The notes: generated from the sequence alone by a model not told the origin. 64,000 nucleotides of DNA from Sideroxydans lithotrophicus ES-1 (GCF_000025705.1 NC_013959.1:2922001-2986000), one strand, 5' to 3'. Numbered from the stretch's first letter, positions 30,401-39,641 are shown. Numbers and translations are program-made.

Positions 30401-32695
30401 TGCATGCACGTGACCCGCCGCTTCCTCGGTGGCGATATTGAACAATGCCGGCGACAGGCTGACGGAACCGATCTCGACCGGGCGCTCTTCCTCGCTTTCG
30501 GCCTCCTCAGGCTGCTGTGTCTCGATGACCGCCTCTTGCATCGCCGGCTCGGTCCTGGTCTGTGGAACCTCCTTGCCGTTCTCGATGCAATCGGCCACCA
30601 AGAGCAGGTATGATGTATCGATCGTCGCATTGGTGCTGCCGCTGCTCAGCATATCCACCCAGTGCTGGAACAGCACTTCGGCATCGCCGATCATGTCGAG
30701 CAGCACGGGCGTGGCCGGTTTGTTCTCCTGCAGCCATTTGTTCATGGCACGCTCGACCGCCCAGGCCACTTCGCCCAGTTCGGTGAGGCCGACCATGCGA
30801 CCGCTGCCTTTGAGTGTGTGGAACCCGCGCCGCATGGTCACCAGCGGTTCGCGGCTATCCATATGCAAGCGGCTGATCTCCAGGTTGCTGCGCAAGGTCT
30901 CCATGACTTCGCGCGCCTCTTCCAGAAAGACTTCCAGCAGTTCTTCGTCCTCTCCGCCCGTGCGGATCGAAACACCTGCCGGTACCGCTTCTTCCTTCGC
31001 CGGGGCCTCTTCATAACCGGGTTCGGCGCGCATCTCGGTGAGTTCCTGCAGGACGCCGTTCAATGCCGCCGCGTCGGATCTCTGGCCGAGTACAAGCCCG
31101 TGCACATACTCTTCCAGCGCGCTGACGGCGGCGGCCACTGTACGCATTTCGGAAGCCGGCGGAATGGCGCCCTGCACGTAACGCTCGGTCGCCTGGCGCA
31201 GCAATCCCACCAGTTTCACTGCGACATCCAGCGAGAGGATGTGCAAACCGCCCTGTACCTGGCTCAGCAGCAGGCCGATCTGCGACAGTTCGTCGCGCTT
31301 TGCCGCGTTGTTGAAAAAAGCATTCAGGCTCTGCTCGATATGCTGCAGGTTGCCTTGCATCTCGGTAGCCAGCGGCACCATCACTTCCTGCTGTTCCATC
31401 TGGCAATAGAGCGAGATCAGGCTGGAAAGCTTGTTTTCGTCTTCCGGCATGCGCATCATCGCAGCCTGCAGGCGCGTGCTCAGGATGCGCGCCTGTTCCT
31501 GGAAACCACTGCCCAAGTGCTGGTAGTGCTCGATGCCGCCATCAAGCAACAGCAACGCCATCGCCATATCCATGGTGATGCGTTGTGCGCGCTCCGCATC
31601 TTCCAGTTGCACCGCCGTGGTGTGGATCAGCTTGCTCAGGAACTGCAGGGTGTTGCGGTCGAGCTGTTCGGAAAGCGCATGCACTCTTTCCATGTCTGCA
31701 GCAAACTTCTGGCATGCTCCGGCAGTCTCGGTGACGCAAAGCTCCCAGGATTCCTGTGCCACCTGGAGTTCGGCGCGCATGTTTTCGAGCAGGGCAGCCG
31801 TCTCGCTGGGGGGCATCGGCTGCTCTTCCGGCAGGTAGACATCCAGCGCATAGACTCTCTTGATCTCGTCGACCGTATCGCTCACCGAATGGCTGCGTGC
31901 GATGAGATAGAGCGTTTCACTGATGGAGACCTCTTCGTCGAAGGGGCTTCCATCCGTCAGCGATTTCATCTTGAGGTCGATACGGCTGAGGGACTTCTTG
32001 ACGTTCAGTTCCGGCGGGATGCCTTCATAGGCCAGGCAATCCAGCAGGCCTGACGCCACCCACCAAAACGCACGTTGCTGATTCTGCGGTACGCAGGTAA
32101 CGACGCTGTTCACTGCCGCTGTCATCACATGCAGAGCTTCGGCCTTGTCATCCTGGCGCAGCCATTTCAGCAATGCCTGCTGATATTGCGAGCGGGCAGC
32201 CTTGATGCGTGCGGGTGCATCCTGCTGCTGCGGCTGCCGCAGCAGCGCTTCCGGCAACTCGACTTGCAGTGACGGGAAAAAAAGATCCACATCGAAAGCC
32301 ATTTCCATTCCGCGAGCCTGGAGCAGCTCCTGGTACTCATGAAACAGGCGCAGCGTGGCATTGCTGGCCCCGTCTGCCAGGGCATCCAGATAATGGGTCA
32401 AGCCGAACAGTGCGCGACGGATGGCATCGCGCTGTGAAGCGCCGACCTCCTGCGCCTGTTCCAGTTCCAGCATGAGCTTTTCCAACTCTCCGCAGAACAC
32501 GACCAGACCTGTCAGCGACAGCATCCGCAGTACGCCGCCGATGCGATGCAGCTCTTCGCGCGCATGCCTGAGTGCCTGCTGGTCAGCTCCGGAGGACGAG
32601 AAGAAATTCTCCAGTTCGCGGCTGATATTTGCCAGTGAACTGTCCAGCCCGGATTTGACCGACAACAACGGCAGCGGATTGAATTGCGCCTGCAC
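27476..32695 (-). CDS. chpA: ChpA-type hybrid chemosensory histidine kinase (type IV pilus)
   Basis: 1739-residue CheA-like kinase. N-terminal FimL/Hpt-like helical region; three clear Hpt histidines: 'GFHTLKGSGRMVG' near residue 622, 'AAHTLAGVNRTMG' near 788, 'SLHTLKGSARMAG' near 1041. A Pro/Glu-rich linker (about 870-1000) sits between the second and third. The CheA core has 'LLRNAVAHGLETPEQR' near 1335, 'DDGAGLDLARV' and 'GRGVGLDVVRSEI', then a CheW-like domain and a C-terminal receiver with Asp near 1667 ('VMLLDVEMPRMDGFEL'). Downstream of pilGHIJ, so it likely phosphorylates PilG/PilH to control pilus extension and twitching or surface sensing. Confidence 0.93.
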   Translation of the reverse strand: MQAQFNPLPLLSVKSGLDSSLANISRELENFFSSSGADQQALRHAREELHRIGGVLRMLSLTGLVVFCGELEKLMLELEQAQEVGASQRDAIRRALFGLTHYLDALADGASNATLRLFHEYQELLQARGMEMAFDVDLFFPSLQVELPEALLRQPQQQDAPARIKAARSQYQQALLKWLRQDDKAEALHVMTAAVNSVVTCVPQNQQRAFWWVASGLLDCLAYEGIPPELNVKKSLSRIDLKMKSLTDGSPFDEEVSISETLYLIARSHSVSDTVDEIKRVYALDVYLPEEQPMPPSETAALLENMRAELQVAQESWELCVTETAGACQKFAADMERVHALSEQLDRNTLQFLSKLIHTTAVQLEDAERAQRITMDMAMALLLLDGGIEHYQHLGSGFQEQARILSTRLQAAMMRMPEDENKLSSLISLYCQMEQQEVMVPLATEMQGNLQHIEQSLNAFFNNAAKRDELSQIGLLLSQVQGGLHILSLDVAVKLVGLLRQATERYVQGAIPPASEMRTVAAAVSALEEYVHGLVLGQRSDAAALNGVLQELTEMRAEPGYEEAPAKEEAVPAGVSIRTGGEDEELLEVFLEEAREVMETLRSNLEISRLHMDSREPLVTMRRGFHTLKGSGRMVGLTELGEVAWAVERAMNKWLQENKPATPVLLDMIGDAEVLFQHWVDMLSSGSTNATIDTSYLLLVADCIENGKEVPQTRTEPAMQEAVIETQQPEEAESEEERPVEIGSVSLSPALFNIATEEAAGHVHALHEQLAVLHETESHIVTYDFMRAAHTLAGVNRTMGLVQIAELAYALELWLEERIDKPYVVNEQQIALIDQVVQRLEEMCAVVRDQRQEPQPQPELIALLQEDKAIVATEAAPPELEAVPALEFEAPLALPEPEEVIEPVLPEAALDFAIPEEAVPEAAEAPQTLELPVPAAEPESVTAEGISETGLEIPSIPGLPEVAEARGPEAAQESPVATTDEEEPVLPLPQREREVHDEVDEQLLPIFLEEAHELYPQIGRTLRAWREQPGDVQSGRNLQRSLHTLKGSARMAGAMRLGELTHRVEDRVDKAIASGELNAELWNELDNYLDRIGNAIEQLQQPQQPQAAPEQPVVASEVQQQHPEAARTAPVQALEVGAERAMQAALLRVRSDTVDRLVNEAGEVSVARSRAEMELSALKNSVLDLTDSVNRLRKQLREIEIQAEGQMQARISVSGESAEKFDPLEFDRFTRFQEVTRFMNESVHDVQTVQQALLKNLAETEAALTAQAHLNRDLQQGLMAIRMVPFASISERLYRIVRQTGKELGKRANLELSGTEVELDRSVLEKMTAPFEHLLRNAVAHGLETPEQRELAGKEAIGEIRLSLRQESNEVVFEFSDDGAGLDLARVRQKAVETGVVHEGEEISDESAMQLIFTPGLSTAQEVTEISGRGVGLDVVRSEITALGGRIDVASELGHGLRFTIHLPLTLAVTKTLLVRAGSQTYALPSTMIENVQQLKPAALDAVYSQQYVDWQGSRYPLYSLARMLGDDEAEIENQPHNPVLLLRAGDKRVALHVDELLGNQEVVVKNIGPQLARLPGIAGATVSANGTVILILNPIAFTQRIVVTRKIAKAAAEAVHKAPVVMVVDDSLTVRKITSRLLARSGYQVVTAKDGVDALEQLVDVLPDVMLLDVEMPRMDGFELTKRLRQDARTQDLPIIMITSRTADKHRRYALELGVNEYMGKPYQEEELLDNISRFVKT

Positions 32696-32704
32696 AGTCG
32701 TCCT

Positions 32705-34726
32705 TTACAGTTTGAAGCCCGATACCGAACTGTTCAGTTCGGATGCCAGACTTTCCAGTTGGACCACAGATGTGTTGGTGCGTTGTGTGCTCTGCGAAGT
32801 CTGCTCGGTGATCTTCAGGATGTCGCCCATGACGTTGGCCACCTCGCCCGCCATGTCGGTCTGCACTTGCGTGGACACCGAGATACTGTTCACCAGGTCG
32901 GTCAGTTCCCTGGTGGCTTTTTCAATCTCGTTCAGCGCCTGGCCGGCTGCGTCTGACAGCCTGGCTCCATCGACCACACCCTGCGTGCTCTTTTCCATCG
33001 CCACCACCGCATCATGCGTGTCGGTCTGAATGGTCTTCACCAGCAGGCCGATCTGCTTGGTCGCCTCGGCGGAACGTTCCGCGAGGCGCTGAACTTCTTC
33101 CGCCACCACCGCGAAGCCCCGTCCTGCCTCACCCGCCGATGCCGCCTGGATCGCCGCGTTCAACGCCAGCACGTTGGTCTGTTCGGTGATGTCCGAGATC
33201 AGGTCCACGATCTCGCCGATCTCCTGCGAACTTTCACCCAGCCGCTTGATCCGTTTGGCGGTGTCCTGGATCTGTTCGCGGATGCTGTCCATACTGGAAA
33301 CGGAGTTCTGCACCGCCCGTGTACCCTGCTCGGTCACCTCAAGCGTCCGCCGGGCCACTGCGGAAGATTGCGCCGCACTGCTGTCGACCTCCTGGATCGA
33401 CTTGGTCATCAGTTCGACCGCCCCGCCCGCGCTGCGGATCTCGCTCGCCTGTTTCTGCGTGGCGCTCAGCAGTTCCTTGGTCACGGTACCCGCTTCGTTG
33501 GTCGCGCGCGCCACTTGCTGCGAGACGGTCGTCACGCGCGCAACCAGTTTGCGCAGTTCATCCGTGGTGTAGTTGACCGAGTCGGCGATCGCACCGGTGA
33601 TGTCCTCCGATACCGTCGCGCGTATGGTCAGGTCGCCGTCCGCCAGGTCCGACAATTCGTTCATCAGACGCAAAATCGCCTGCTGGTTGTTGCGGTTGGT
33701 CTGCCCGGCTTCGAGCTCACGGCGCTTCGATTCATCCAGATAGATCTTGGAGAGCAACAGCAACAACAGCAACAGCATGCCGCCGGAGAAGAACACCACG
33801 AAGCTGGTGATGCGGCCGGATGTCGAACTCTCATAGTTATTGACCAGTGTCTGTGCTGCCGACAGCAATTGGTCGCCCTGCTCCTGGACTCGCTGTCCGG
33901 CCAGACGCGAGGTCAGCACGTCGCGCGCGTTGGCGGCAATGAAGCCCACTACCGACTGGTAGCCCTCGAAGTCGTCATTGAGCAGCATCACGGTCGCATC
34001 GTTCTGCGGCATCTGGCTGATCAGGCTTTGCGCTTCGGTGATCTTCGATTCCAGTCCCGGCAGGTCTTCCGTCGATGCCGAGGTCAACACCATCTGCACT
34101 GCCATGGTGATCTGTTCGATCAGCCGGTTCAGACGGTCGGCTTTCTGTGCATAAGCGGGAGCGGCGTTCGCTGCGATCTGGTTGGACAGGTTCAGCATAT
34201 CGCGTTGGCCTGCGGCGCCACGCTGCAGCGTCACCAGCAAAGGCCGTCCTTTTTCCAGGTCGTCCATCAACGAACCCATGCGCTTCCACTCCGCCAGCAG
34301 TACATTCAGAGGAACTCGCGCTGGGCCGGCAGTGGGAGGCACTTTGTCATTGCCCTTGTCCAGCACATCGAGAATGGCGGAGAACTCGGTGCGTGCGTCG
34401 TCCAGTTCATCGAATGCTGCCGAGTCGCCGGAAAAGCTGGCAGCAGCGGCCTTCGCCAAGCGCTGCGACAACATCAGCAATTTGGAGGATTGCGCTACAT
34501 AGTGGGAGCCGTAGGTGGTGTCGCGCGAGTCGATATAAGTGAACGTTGCGGCGATAAACAGGAACAGCAACAGCAGGCCGCCGAGAACGCGCAACTGCCT
34601 GTCGAAGGATTGTTTGCTGAACCAGGGAATGCGGATCGCCTGGACATCTGCCGCCCTGACTTCTCCTTTTTTGACAAAACCCTGCGACGATTTGCCCGGC
34701 CACTTGAACGCTAACTTAAATGCCAT
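32705..34726 (-). CDS. pilJ: Pilus chemosensory methyl-accepting protein PilJ
   Basis: 673-residue inner-membrane receptor for the Chp system. TM1 is near residues 49-66 ('LGGLLLLFLFIAATFTY'), with a periplasmic PilJ-type ligand region ('SSKLLMLSQRLAKAAAASF') and TM2 near residue 300 ('FVVFFSGGMLLLLLLLL'). A HAMP-like segment follows, then a long MCP coiled coil with the hairpin tip 'VQRLAERSAEATKQIGLLV'. Start ATG 34726 follows AGGAGGAGAG. Lies 10 bases upstream of chpA. Confidence 0.93.
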   Translation of the reverse strand: MAFKLAFKWPGKSSQGFVKKGEVRAADVQAIRIPWFSKQSFDRQLRVLGGLLLLFLFIAATFTYIDSRDTTYGSHYVAQSSKLLMLSQRLAKAAAASFSGDSAAFDELDDARTEFSAILDVLDKGNDKVPPTAGPARVPLNVLLAEWKRMGSLMDDLEKGRPLLVTLQRGAAGQRDMLNLSNQIAANAAPAYAQKADRLNRLIEQITMAVQMVLTSASTEDLPGLESKITEAQSLISQMPQNDATVMLLNDDFEGYQSVVGFIAANARDVLTSRLAGQRVQEQGDQLLSAAQTLVNNYESSTSGRITSFVVFFSGGMLLLLLLLLSKIYLDESKRRELEAGQTNRNNQQAILRLMNELSDLADGDLTIRATVSEDITGAIADSVNYTTDELRKLVARVTTVSQQVARATNEAGTVTKELLSATQKQASEIRSAGGAVELMTKSIQEVDSSAAQSSAVARRTLEVTEQGTRAVQNSVSSMDSIREQIQDTAKRIKRLGESSQEIGEIVDLISDITEQTNVLALNAAIQAASAGEAGRGFAVVAEEVQRLAERSAEATKQIGLLVKTIQTDTHDAVVAMEKSTQGVVDGARLSDAAGQALNEIEKATRELTDLVNSISVSTQVQTDMAGEVANVMGDILKITEQTSQSTQRTNTSVVQLESLASELNSSVSGFKL

Positions 34727-34746
34727 TTTCTCTCCTCCTGCGCAAC

Positions 34747-35241
34747 TTACGCCCCGATTTGTAGGAATTCCGGTTGTTGCAATAACTGCGCCAGTTCCAG
34801 TTTGTGCCACATCTGTCCTTTGTCGTCGCGCAGGAGAACCTGTCCGTCCTGCTCGCTGCGCTCCCATTCTGTTGCATTGCGCAAGCCCAATACGCGAGAC
34901 ACCAGCAATCCGGCGTTGAATGCATACTTTTGTCCCGCCAGCAGGACGCGGCTCTGTCCTTCGCGGGGAGTCGGCGCGCCACCTCTGTAAACACTGAAAT
35001 CGACGACGCTGTACAGATTGCCGCGCACATTTGCCACGCCGCAATACCATGGTTTGGTGAGCGGCACTGCAGTCAATGAGGGTAGCGACAATACTTCGTT
35101 GATGTCCGACATATCGACCAGCCAGAACTCACCGCCCACCTGCACACCCAGAGTAGACACGCGTTTGCTGCCTGCCGCCTGGGCTTGCATACGGTCCAGC
35201 ACGCCTTGCTGGAACTCGCGCAGGTTGAAGCGCTTCGACAT
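34747..35241 (-). CDS. pilI: CheW-like adaptor PilI
   Basis: 164-residue CheW-domain protein that should link PilJ to ChpA. 'GGEFWLVDMSDINEVLSLP' and 'WYCGVANVRGNLYSVVDFS' are CheW core strands. 20 bases before pilJ and 13 after pilH, part of the pilGHIJ-chpA operon. Confidence 0.92.
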   Translation of the reverse strand: MSKRFNLREFQQGVLDRMQAQAAGSKRVSTLGVQVGGEFWLVDMSDINEVLSLPSLTAVPLTKPWYCGVANVRGNLYSVVDFSVYRGGAPTPREGQSRVLLAGQKYAFNAGLLVSRVLGLRNATEWERSEQDGQVLLRDDKGQMWHKLELAQLLQQPEFLQIGA

Positions 35242-35254
35242 ATCGAACTGACGC

Positions 35255-35620
35255 CTAGCCTAGTGCAGCGATCTTACCGAGCAGTTCGTCTGCAGCGATG
35301 GGCTTGGTGATGTAGTCCTTGGCTCCCTGGCGCATGCCCCAGATCTTGTCGGTCTCCTGTCCCTTGGTGGTGCAGATGATGACCGGGATATGTTGCGTCG
35401 CCGGGTCTTGCGTGATCGCGCGGGTGGCCTGGAATCCGTTCAGTCCGGGCATGACCACGTCCATCAGAATGAGATCCGGCAATTCGGTCCTGGAATTTTC
35501 CACCGCTTTTTCGCCGCTCTCGGCATACACCACCAGAAAGCCTTTCTTGCCCAGGATGTCACCCAGTACATGACGCTCGGTTGCGGAATCATCCACGACC
35601 ATAATTTTTTTAATTGCCAT
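35255..35620 (-). CDS. pilH: Response regulator PilH
   Basis: 121-residue single-domain receiver. 'KKIMVVDDSATERHVLGD' holds the acidic pair, Asp54 is in 'LILMDVVMPGLNG', and 'IICTTKGQETD' and 'GAKDYITKPI' provide Thr and Lys. Expected to act as a phosphate sink or retraction-side regulator in the pilus chemosensory pathway. Overlaps the end of pilG by 11 bases. Confidence 0.9.
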   Translation of the reverse strand: MAIKKIMVVDDSATERHVLGDILGKKGFLVVYAESGEKAVENSRTELPDLILMDVVMPGLNGFQATRAITQDPATQHIPVIICTTKGQETDKIWGMRQGAKDYITKPIAADELLGKIAALG

Positions 35621-36020
35621 AATCCATCCCCCCGCTTTGCTTGTTTGTATGCATGGTCACTGCTTCTATTAAACTTTTCTTGCTGAACGGTTTGGTCAAA
35701 TACTGGTCGGCCCCGACCAGCTTGCCGCGCGCACGGTCGAACAGACTGTCCTTGCTGGTCAGCATGACCACCGGCGTATCCTTGAATTCAGCATGGTTCT
35801 TGATCAGCGCGCAAGTCTGATATCCATCCAGACGCGGCATCATGACATCGACGAAGATGATATCGGGTTTGTTGTCGACCACCTTGGACAGACCGTCAAA
35901 GCCGTCTTCGGCCAGTACGACCTTGCAGCCCGCCTGCGACAGGAATATTTCGCCGCTGCGGCGTATGGTGTTGCTGTCGTCGATGAGCACCACACGGATA
36001 CCAGCCAGACCCTCGCCCAC
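35610..36020 (-). CDS. pilG: Response regulator PilG
   Basis: 136-residue single-domain receiver, first gene of the chemosensory run. 'VVLIDDSNTIRRSGEIFL', Asp58 in 'IIFVDVMMPRLDGYQTC', 'VVMLTSKDSLFDRAR' and 'GADQYLTKPFSKKSL' are intact. It starts with GTG at 36020 preceded by AAAGGG. PilG-type proteins promote pilus extension. No pilK (CheR) or chpB (CheB) gene is found in the cluster. Confidence 0.9.
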   Translation of the reverse strand: MGEGLAGIRVVLIDDSNTIRRSGEIFLSQAGCKVVLAEDGFDGLSKVVDNKPDIIFVDVMMPRLDGYQTCALIKNHAEFKDTPVVMLTSKDSLFDRARGKLVGADQYLTKPFSKKSLIEAVTMHTNKQSGGMDYGN

Positions 36021-36044
36021 GTTGTCGCCCTTTCCCTGATTGAC

Positions 36045-36066
36045 CCGTGCCCGCGCTAGCGCACGG
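36045..36066. other. Hairpin between trkH and pilG
   Basis: CCGTGC (36045-36050) and GCACGG (36061-36066) form a dyad around a loop containing GCTAGC. No T-run follows on the minus strand, so it is a weak terminator candidate for trkH or an element of the pilG leader. Little more can be said. Confidence 0.4.
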
Positions 36067-36135
36067 ACACCCCCTGACCCTAGATGCTACCGCATTTGTC
36101 CTCGGGCGTTCAATTTTTCCGCGCCTTGCGGCGCT

Positions 36136-37593
36136 TCAACGCCGCCAGAAAGCCGGCGTGAACAGGATCAGGATGGTGAAAATCTCCAGTCGCCCGATCA
36201 GCATGGCCAGCGTACACACCCAAAGTTGAAAATTCGTTAAAACCGCATAGGTGCTGGCCGGACCAACGATGCCCAGCCCCGGGCCCGCGTTGTTGATGCA
36301 GGCGATCACGGCTGAAAAAGAAGAAACGAAGTCCAGACCGCTGATCAGCAACGCGAATGTCAGGGTCGCTATGCTGACAAAATAAAGGAAGATGAAACCC
36401 AGCACCGCAAACACGATGTGGTTGGCCACGACATGGCCGCCTATCTTCATCGGGTTGACCGCTGCGGGGTGCAATAGCAAAAGAAACTCGCGCCCCGCCT
36501 GTTTCACCAGCACCAGCGTGCGGATCATCTTGATGCCGCCGCCGGTTGAACCTGAGCTCACCGCGACGCAACTCAGAAACAGCATCCACATCGGCGCAAA
36601 GGTCGGCCATTTGTTGAAATCGGCATTGGCGAAACCGCAGTCGGTCGCCATCGAGACCAGGTTGAAACTGGCATAGCGCAGTGCCGTCCAGAAATTCGGA
36701 TAAGTGCCTTGCCACCACAGAAACAGCCCTACCCCAAGACAGCTGCCGAGGATCAGACTGACCGTCGCTACCGCTTCTGCATCGTGCAGGTAGATTTTGA
36801 GACTCCTCCCACGCCAGGCAAGGAAGTGTGTTGCGAAATTCATGGCGGCCAGCAGCATGAATATGATCAGTACAAATTCGATCGCCGGAGAATTGAAGTA
36901 GCCAACGCTGGCATCGTGTGTGGAAAAACCGCCCAGACCCATCGCAGCAAATGCGTGACAGATTGCATCCAGCCAATTCATCCCCGCCAATTTGAGCGAC
37001 AGGATGCAGGCCAGGGTGATTCCCGCATACACCAGCCACAAATTGCGCGCCGTTTCGGTAATACGCGGAGTAAGTGCGGAGTCTTTCATCGGGCCGGGCG
37101 TCTCGGCCTTGAACAGTTGGCGCCCGCCGATGCCCAGCAATGGCAACACCGCCACCGCCAGCACGATGATCCCCATGCCGCCCAGCCAGTTCAGCTCGTG
37201 CCTCCACAGATTGATGGCAGGTGGCATGTTATCCAGGCCGGAAAGGACCGTGGCACCGGTGGTGGTGATTCCGGACATGGTCTCGAAATACGCCTGGGTG
37301 AATGGCAGCCCGTTGATCACCAGCAGCAACGGAAAGGTTGCCACCGCCGGCATCGCCGTCCACATCGCCACCACCAGCAGGTAGCCGTGACGGATGGAAA
37401 GCTCGCCTTTATAACGTCGGGTGAGCAACCACAGCAACACCCCCGTTCCCGCCGTCCATAGCATTGCCAGCAAAAAATCGATCTCGGTTCCGTCGTCATA
37501 GGCGAGCGAGGTCAGGATAGGCAACACATAACTGAAGCTGAACACCACCAGCATCAGCCCCAGCGCATTCAGAACTGTAAGCGCGCGCCCCAT
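36136..37593 (-). CDS. trkH: Trk potassium uptake system membrane protein
   Basis: 485-residue inner-membrane K+ channel/transporter subunit with many hydrophobic segments. Selectivity-filter-like P loops include 'MSGITTTGATVLSGLDNMPP', 'CHAFAAMGLGGFSTHDASVG' and 'VSSGSTGGGIKM'. Its start overlaps the last bases of trkA, so the channel and its gating subunit are co-translated. Confidence 0.95.
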   Translation of the reverse strand: MGRALTVLNALGLMLVVFSFSYVLPILTSLAYDDGTEIDFLLAMLWTAGTGVLLWLLTRRYKGELSIRHGYLLVVAMWTAMPAVATFPLLLVINGLPFTQAYFETMSGITTTGATVLSGLDNMPPAINLWRHELNWLGGMGIIVLAVAVLPLLGIGGRQLFKAETPGPMKDSALTPRITETARNLWLVYAGITLACILSLKLAGMNWLDAICHAFAAMGLGGFSTHDASVGYFNSPAIEFVLIIFMLLAAMNFATHFLAWRGRSLKIYLHDAEAVATVSLILGSCLGVGLFLWWQGTYPNFWTALRYASFNLVSMATDCGFANADFNKWPTFAPMWMLFLSCVAVSSGSTGGGIKMIRTLVLVKQAGREFLLLLHPAAVNPMKIGGHVVANHIVFAVLGFIFLYFVSIATLTFALLISGLDFVSSFSAVIACINNAGPGLGIVGPASTYAVLTNFQLWVCTLAMLIGRLEIFTILILFTPAFWRR

Positions 37594-38966
37594 CAGAAGA
37601 AGCCGAGGCTAACCTGGAACAGTTTTTCGACCTTCTTCACCATCCGCTTGTCGACCACGAAGACGATCACATGGTCTTCCGCCTCGATCACGGTGTCGTG
37701 GTGTCCCATGATGACCGTGTCCTCCCGCACCAATGCGCCGATGGTTGCACCTTTGGGCAGGTCGATCTCGTCGATGCGGCGACCGACCACACGCGAGGAT
37801 TCGCGATCGCCGTGCGCAACCAGCTCCAGCGCTTCCGCCGCGCCGCGCCTCAATGAATGTACGGCCGCCACATCGCCCTGCCGCACATATGCCAGCAACG
37901 AGCCGATAGTCACCTGCGCCGGTGATAGTGCGATGTCGATCTTGCCACCCTGTACCAGGTCGACATAAGCACTGCGGTTGATCAGCGCAAGCACCTTGCG
38001 CGCTCCCCCCTGCTTGGCCAACAGGGCCGACATGATGTTGTTCTCGTCGTCGTTGGTAAGCGCGCAGAACACGTCGACTTCTTTGACGTTCTCTTGCTGC
38101 ATCAACTTTTCATCGGTACCGTCGCCATTCAACACCAACGTGTTGGCCAGCTCTCCGGCCAGCTTCTGGCATGCCTTCTTGTTGAACTCGATGATCTTGA
38201 CCTGATAATCCCGCTCCAGTGCCTTTGCCAGACGACGGCCGATGTTGCCGCCGCCGACGATCATCACCCGCTTGGCAGGCTTGTCCATACGGCGCATCTC
38301 TTTCAGTACACGGCGGATATTGTCGGACGCGGCGATGAAGAATATCTCGTCGCCGTCCTGCACCACCGTGCCGCCCTCGGGAATGATCGCGCGATCCTGG
38401 CGGAAGATCGCCGCGACGCGCGTCTGCACCTGTGGCATATGGGTGCGCAAATAGCTCAGCGGCTTGCCCACCAGCAGTCCGCCTTCAAAGGCGCGCACCG
38501 CAACCAGCGAGACTTTGCCGTCTGCGAATTCCAGCACCTGCAAAGCCTCCGGGAATTCGATCAGCTTGGTGATGTACTCGGTCAGGATCTGCTCAGGGCA
38601 GATGGAAAAGTCCACGCAAAAGTTTTCCTTGCTGAACACCGTCTCGCGATTGAGGTAGTCGGTGGTACGGATGCGGGCGATACGCGTCGGCGTGTTGTAA
38701 AGGCTCGATGCCAGCTTGCAGGCGACCAGGTTGACCTCGTCGCTTTGCGTCACTGCCAGCAGCATGTCGGTATCCGCAATGCCGGCTTGTTCCAGCGTGG
38801 AGGGATGGGCGGCATTGCCCGCTAGCGTGCGCAAATCCAGCCTATCCTGCAGTTGGCGCAACTTTTCGCCATCCGAGTCGACCACCGTGATGTCGTTCGC
38901 TTCGCCAACCAAGTTCTCCGCCACCGTCGACCCGACTTGCCCCGCTCCAAGAATAAGGATCTTCAC
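37593..38966 (-). CDS. trkA: Trk potassium uptake regulatory NAD-binding protein
   Basis: 457 residues with two RCK repeats: N-terminal Rossmann 'MKILILGAGQVGSTVAENLV' and a second 'RVMIVGGGNIGRRLAKALE' near residue 230. TrkA binds NAD(H) and gates TrkH on the cytoplasmic face. Full length. Followed by trkH with a stop/start overlap. Confidence 0.95.
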   Translation of the reverse strand: MKILILGAGQVGSTVAENLVGEANDITVVDSDGEKLRQLQDRLDLRTLAGNAAHPSTLEQAGIADTDMLLAVTQSDEVNLVACKLASSLYNTPTRIARIRTTDYLNRETVFSKENFCVDFSICPEQILTEYITKLIEFPEALQVLEFADGKVSLVAVRAFEGGLLVGKPLSYLRTHMPQVQTRVAAIFRQDRAIIPEGGTVVQDGDEIFFIAASDNIRRVLKEMRRMDKPAKRVMIVGGGNIGRRLAKALERDYQVKIIEFNKKACQKLAGELANTLVLNGDGTDEKLMQQENVKEVDVFCALTNDDENNIMSALLAKQGGARKVLALINRSAYVDLVQGGKIDIALSPAQVTIGSLLAYVRQGDVAAVHSLRRGAAEALELVAHGDRESSRVVGRRIDEIDLPKGATIGALVREDTVIMGHHDTVIEAEDHVIVFVVDKRMVKKVEKLFQVSLGFF

Positions 38967-39011
38967 GCCCCGCCCTTCCGCTTGCCGCTCATGCCTGTGC
39001 TTGTCATTCGT

Positions 39012-39563
39012 CTATTCCCGCCATTTGATGGAACAGCCCATGCTGGCGATCTGCTCGCGCGGCCCCTGTCCTGTCTTTGCAACTTGCAGCATGGCGTTGA
39101 ACAGATCGCGCTGGGCATCCGGCACCGCCTCTTTGCGCGAGGCGTCCAGGCGTCCACGGTATTGCAGTTCAAGTGCTGCGTTGAAACCGAAGAAATCAGG
39201 CGTGCACACCGCTCCGTAATCCCTGGCGACCTGTTGCGTCTCGTCCCAGACGTAAGGGAAAGGATAGTCATACTGTTGCGCGACCAACTTCATGTTGTCG
39301 AACGAATCTTCCGCATAGTCGGCCGGATCGTTGGACATGATCGCGATGCTGTTGATGCCGTGCTGCTGCAACTCGCGCACATCGCGCATGATGCGATCGC
39401 GGATGGATTTGACATAGGGGCAATGGTTGCAGATGAACATCACCAGCAGACCGTTCTTGCCTCGCGCACTCTCCAGCGTATGGCGCTTGCCATCCACGCC
39501 CGGCAGGTCGAACGGGCGGGCCTTCCAGCCAAAATCACACAGGGGGGGTTGCAGACTGACCAT
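39012..39563 (-). CDS. Thioredoxin-fold (redoxin) protein with CNHCPYV motif
   Basis: 183 residues, no signal peptide. 'LLVMFICNHCPYVKSIRDR' is a CxxC active site of a widespread AhpC/TSA-like cytosolic family, with 'INSIAIMSNDPADYAEDS' and cis-Pro region 'VCTPDFFGFN' later. Likely a thiol-disulfide reductase or peroxiredoxin-like protein; substrate unknown. It diverges from rsmE and precedes trkA on the same strand. Confidence 0.88.
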   Translation of the reverse strand: MVSLQPPLCDFGWKARPFDLPGVDGKRHTLESARGKNGLLVMFICNHCPYVKSIRDRIMRDVRELQQHGINSIAIMSNDPADYAEDSFDNMKLVAQQYDYPFPYVWDETQQVARDYGAVCTPDFFGFNAALELQYRGRLDASRKEAVPDAQRDLFNAMLQVAKTGQGPREQIASMGCSIKWRE

Positions 39564-39641
39564 GATTATTCACTCCTAAACAGCAGCGTTATTGTTCTGG
39601 GCATTATATTATCACGCCCGTCCCGAAGCCCTTTATCCGTC

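Noticed and set aside
28209-32053. Several long plus-strand frames opposite chpA (up to 463 codons)
   Set aside because: They are complements of the ChpA codons with no family features; the minus-strand gene has clear kinase domains.
33014-34714. 566-codon plus-strand frame opposite pilJ
   Set aside because: No ribosome site or recognisable domain; PilJ on the other strand explains the open frame.
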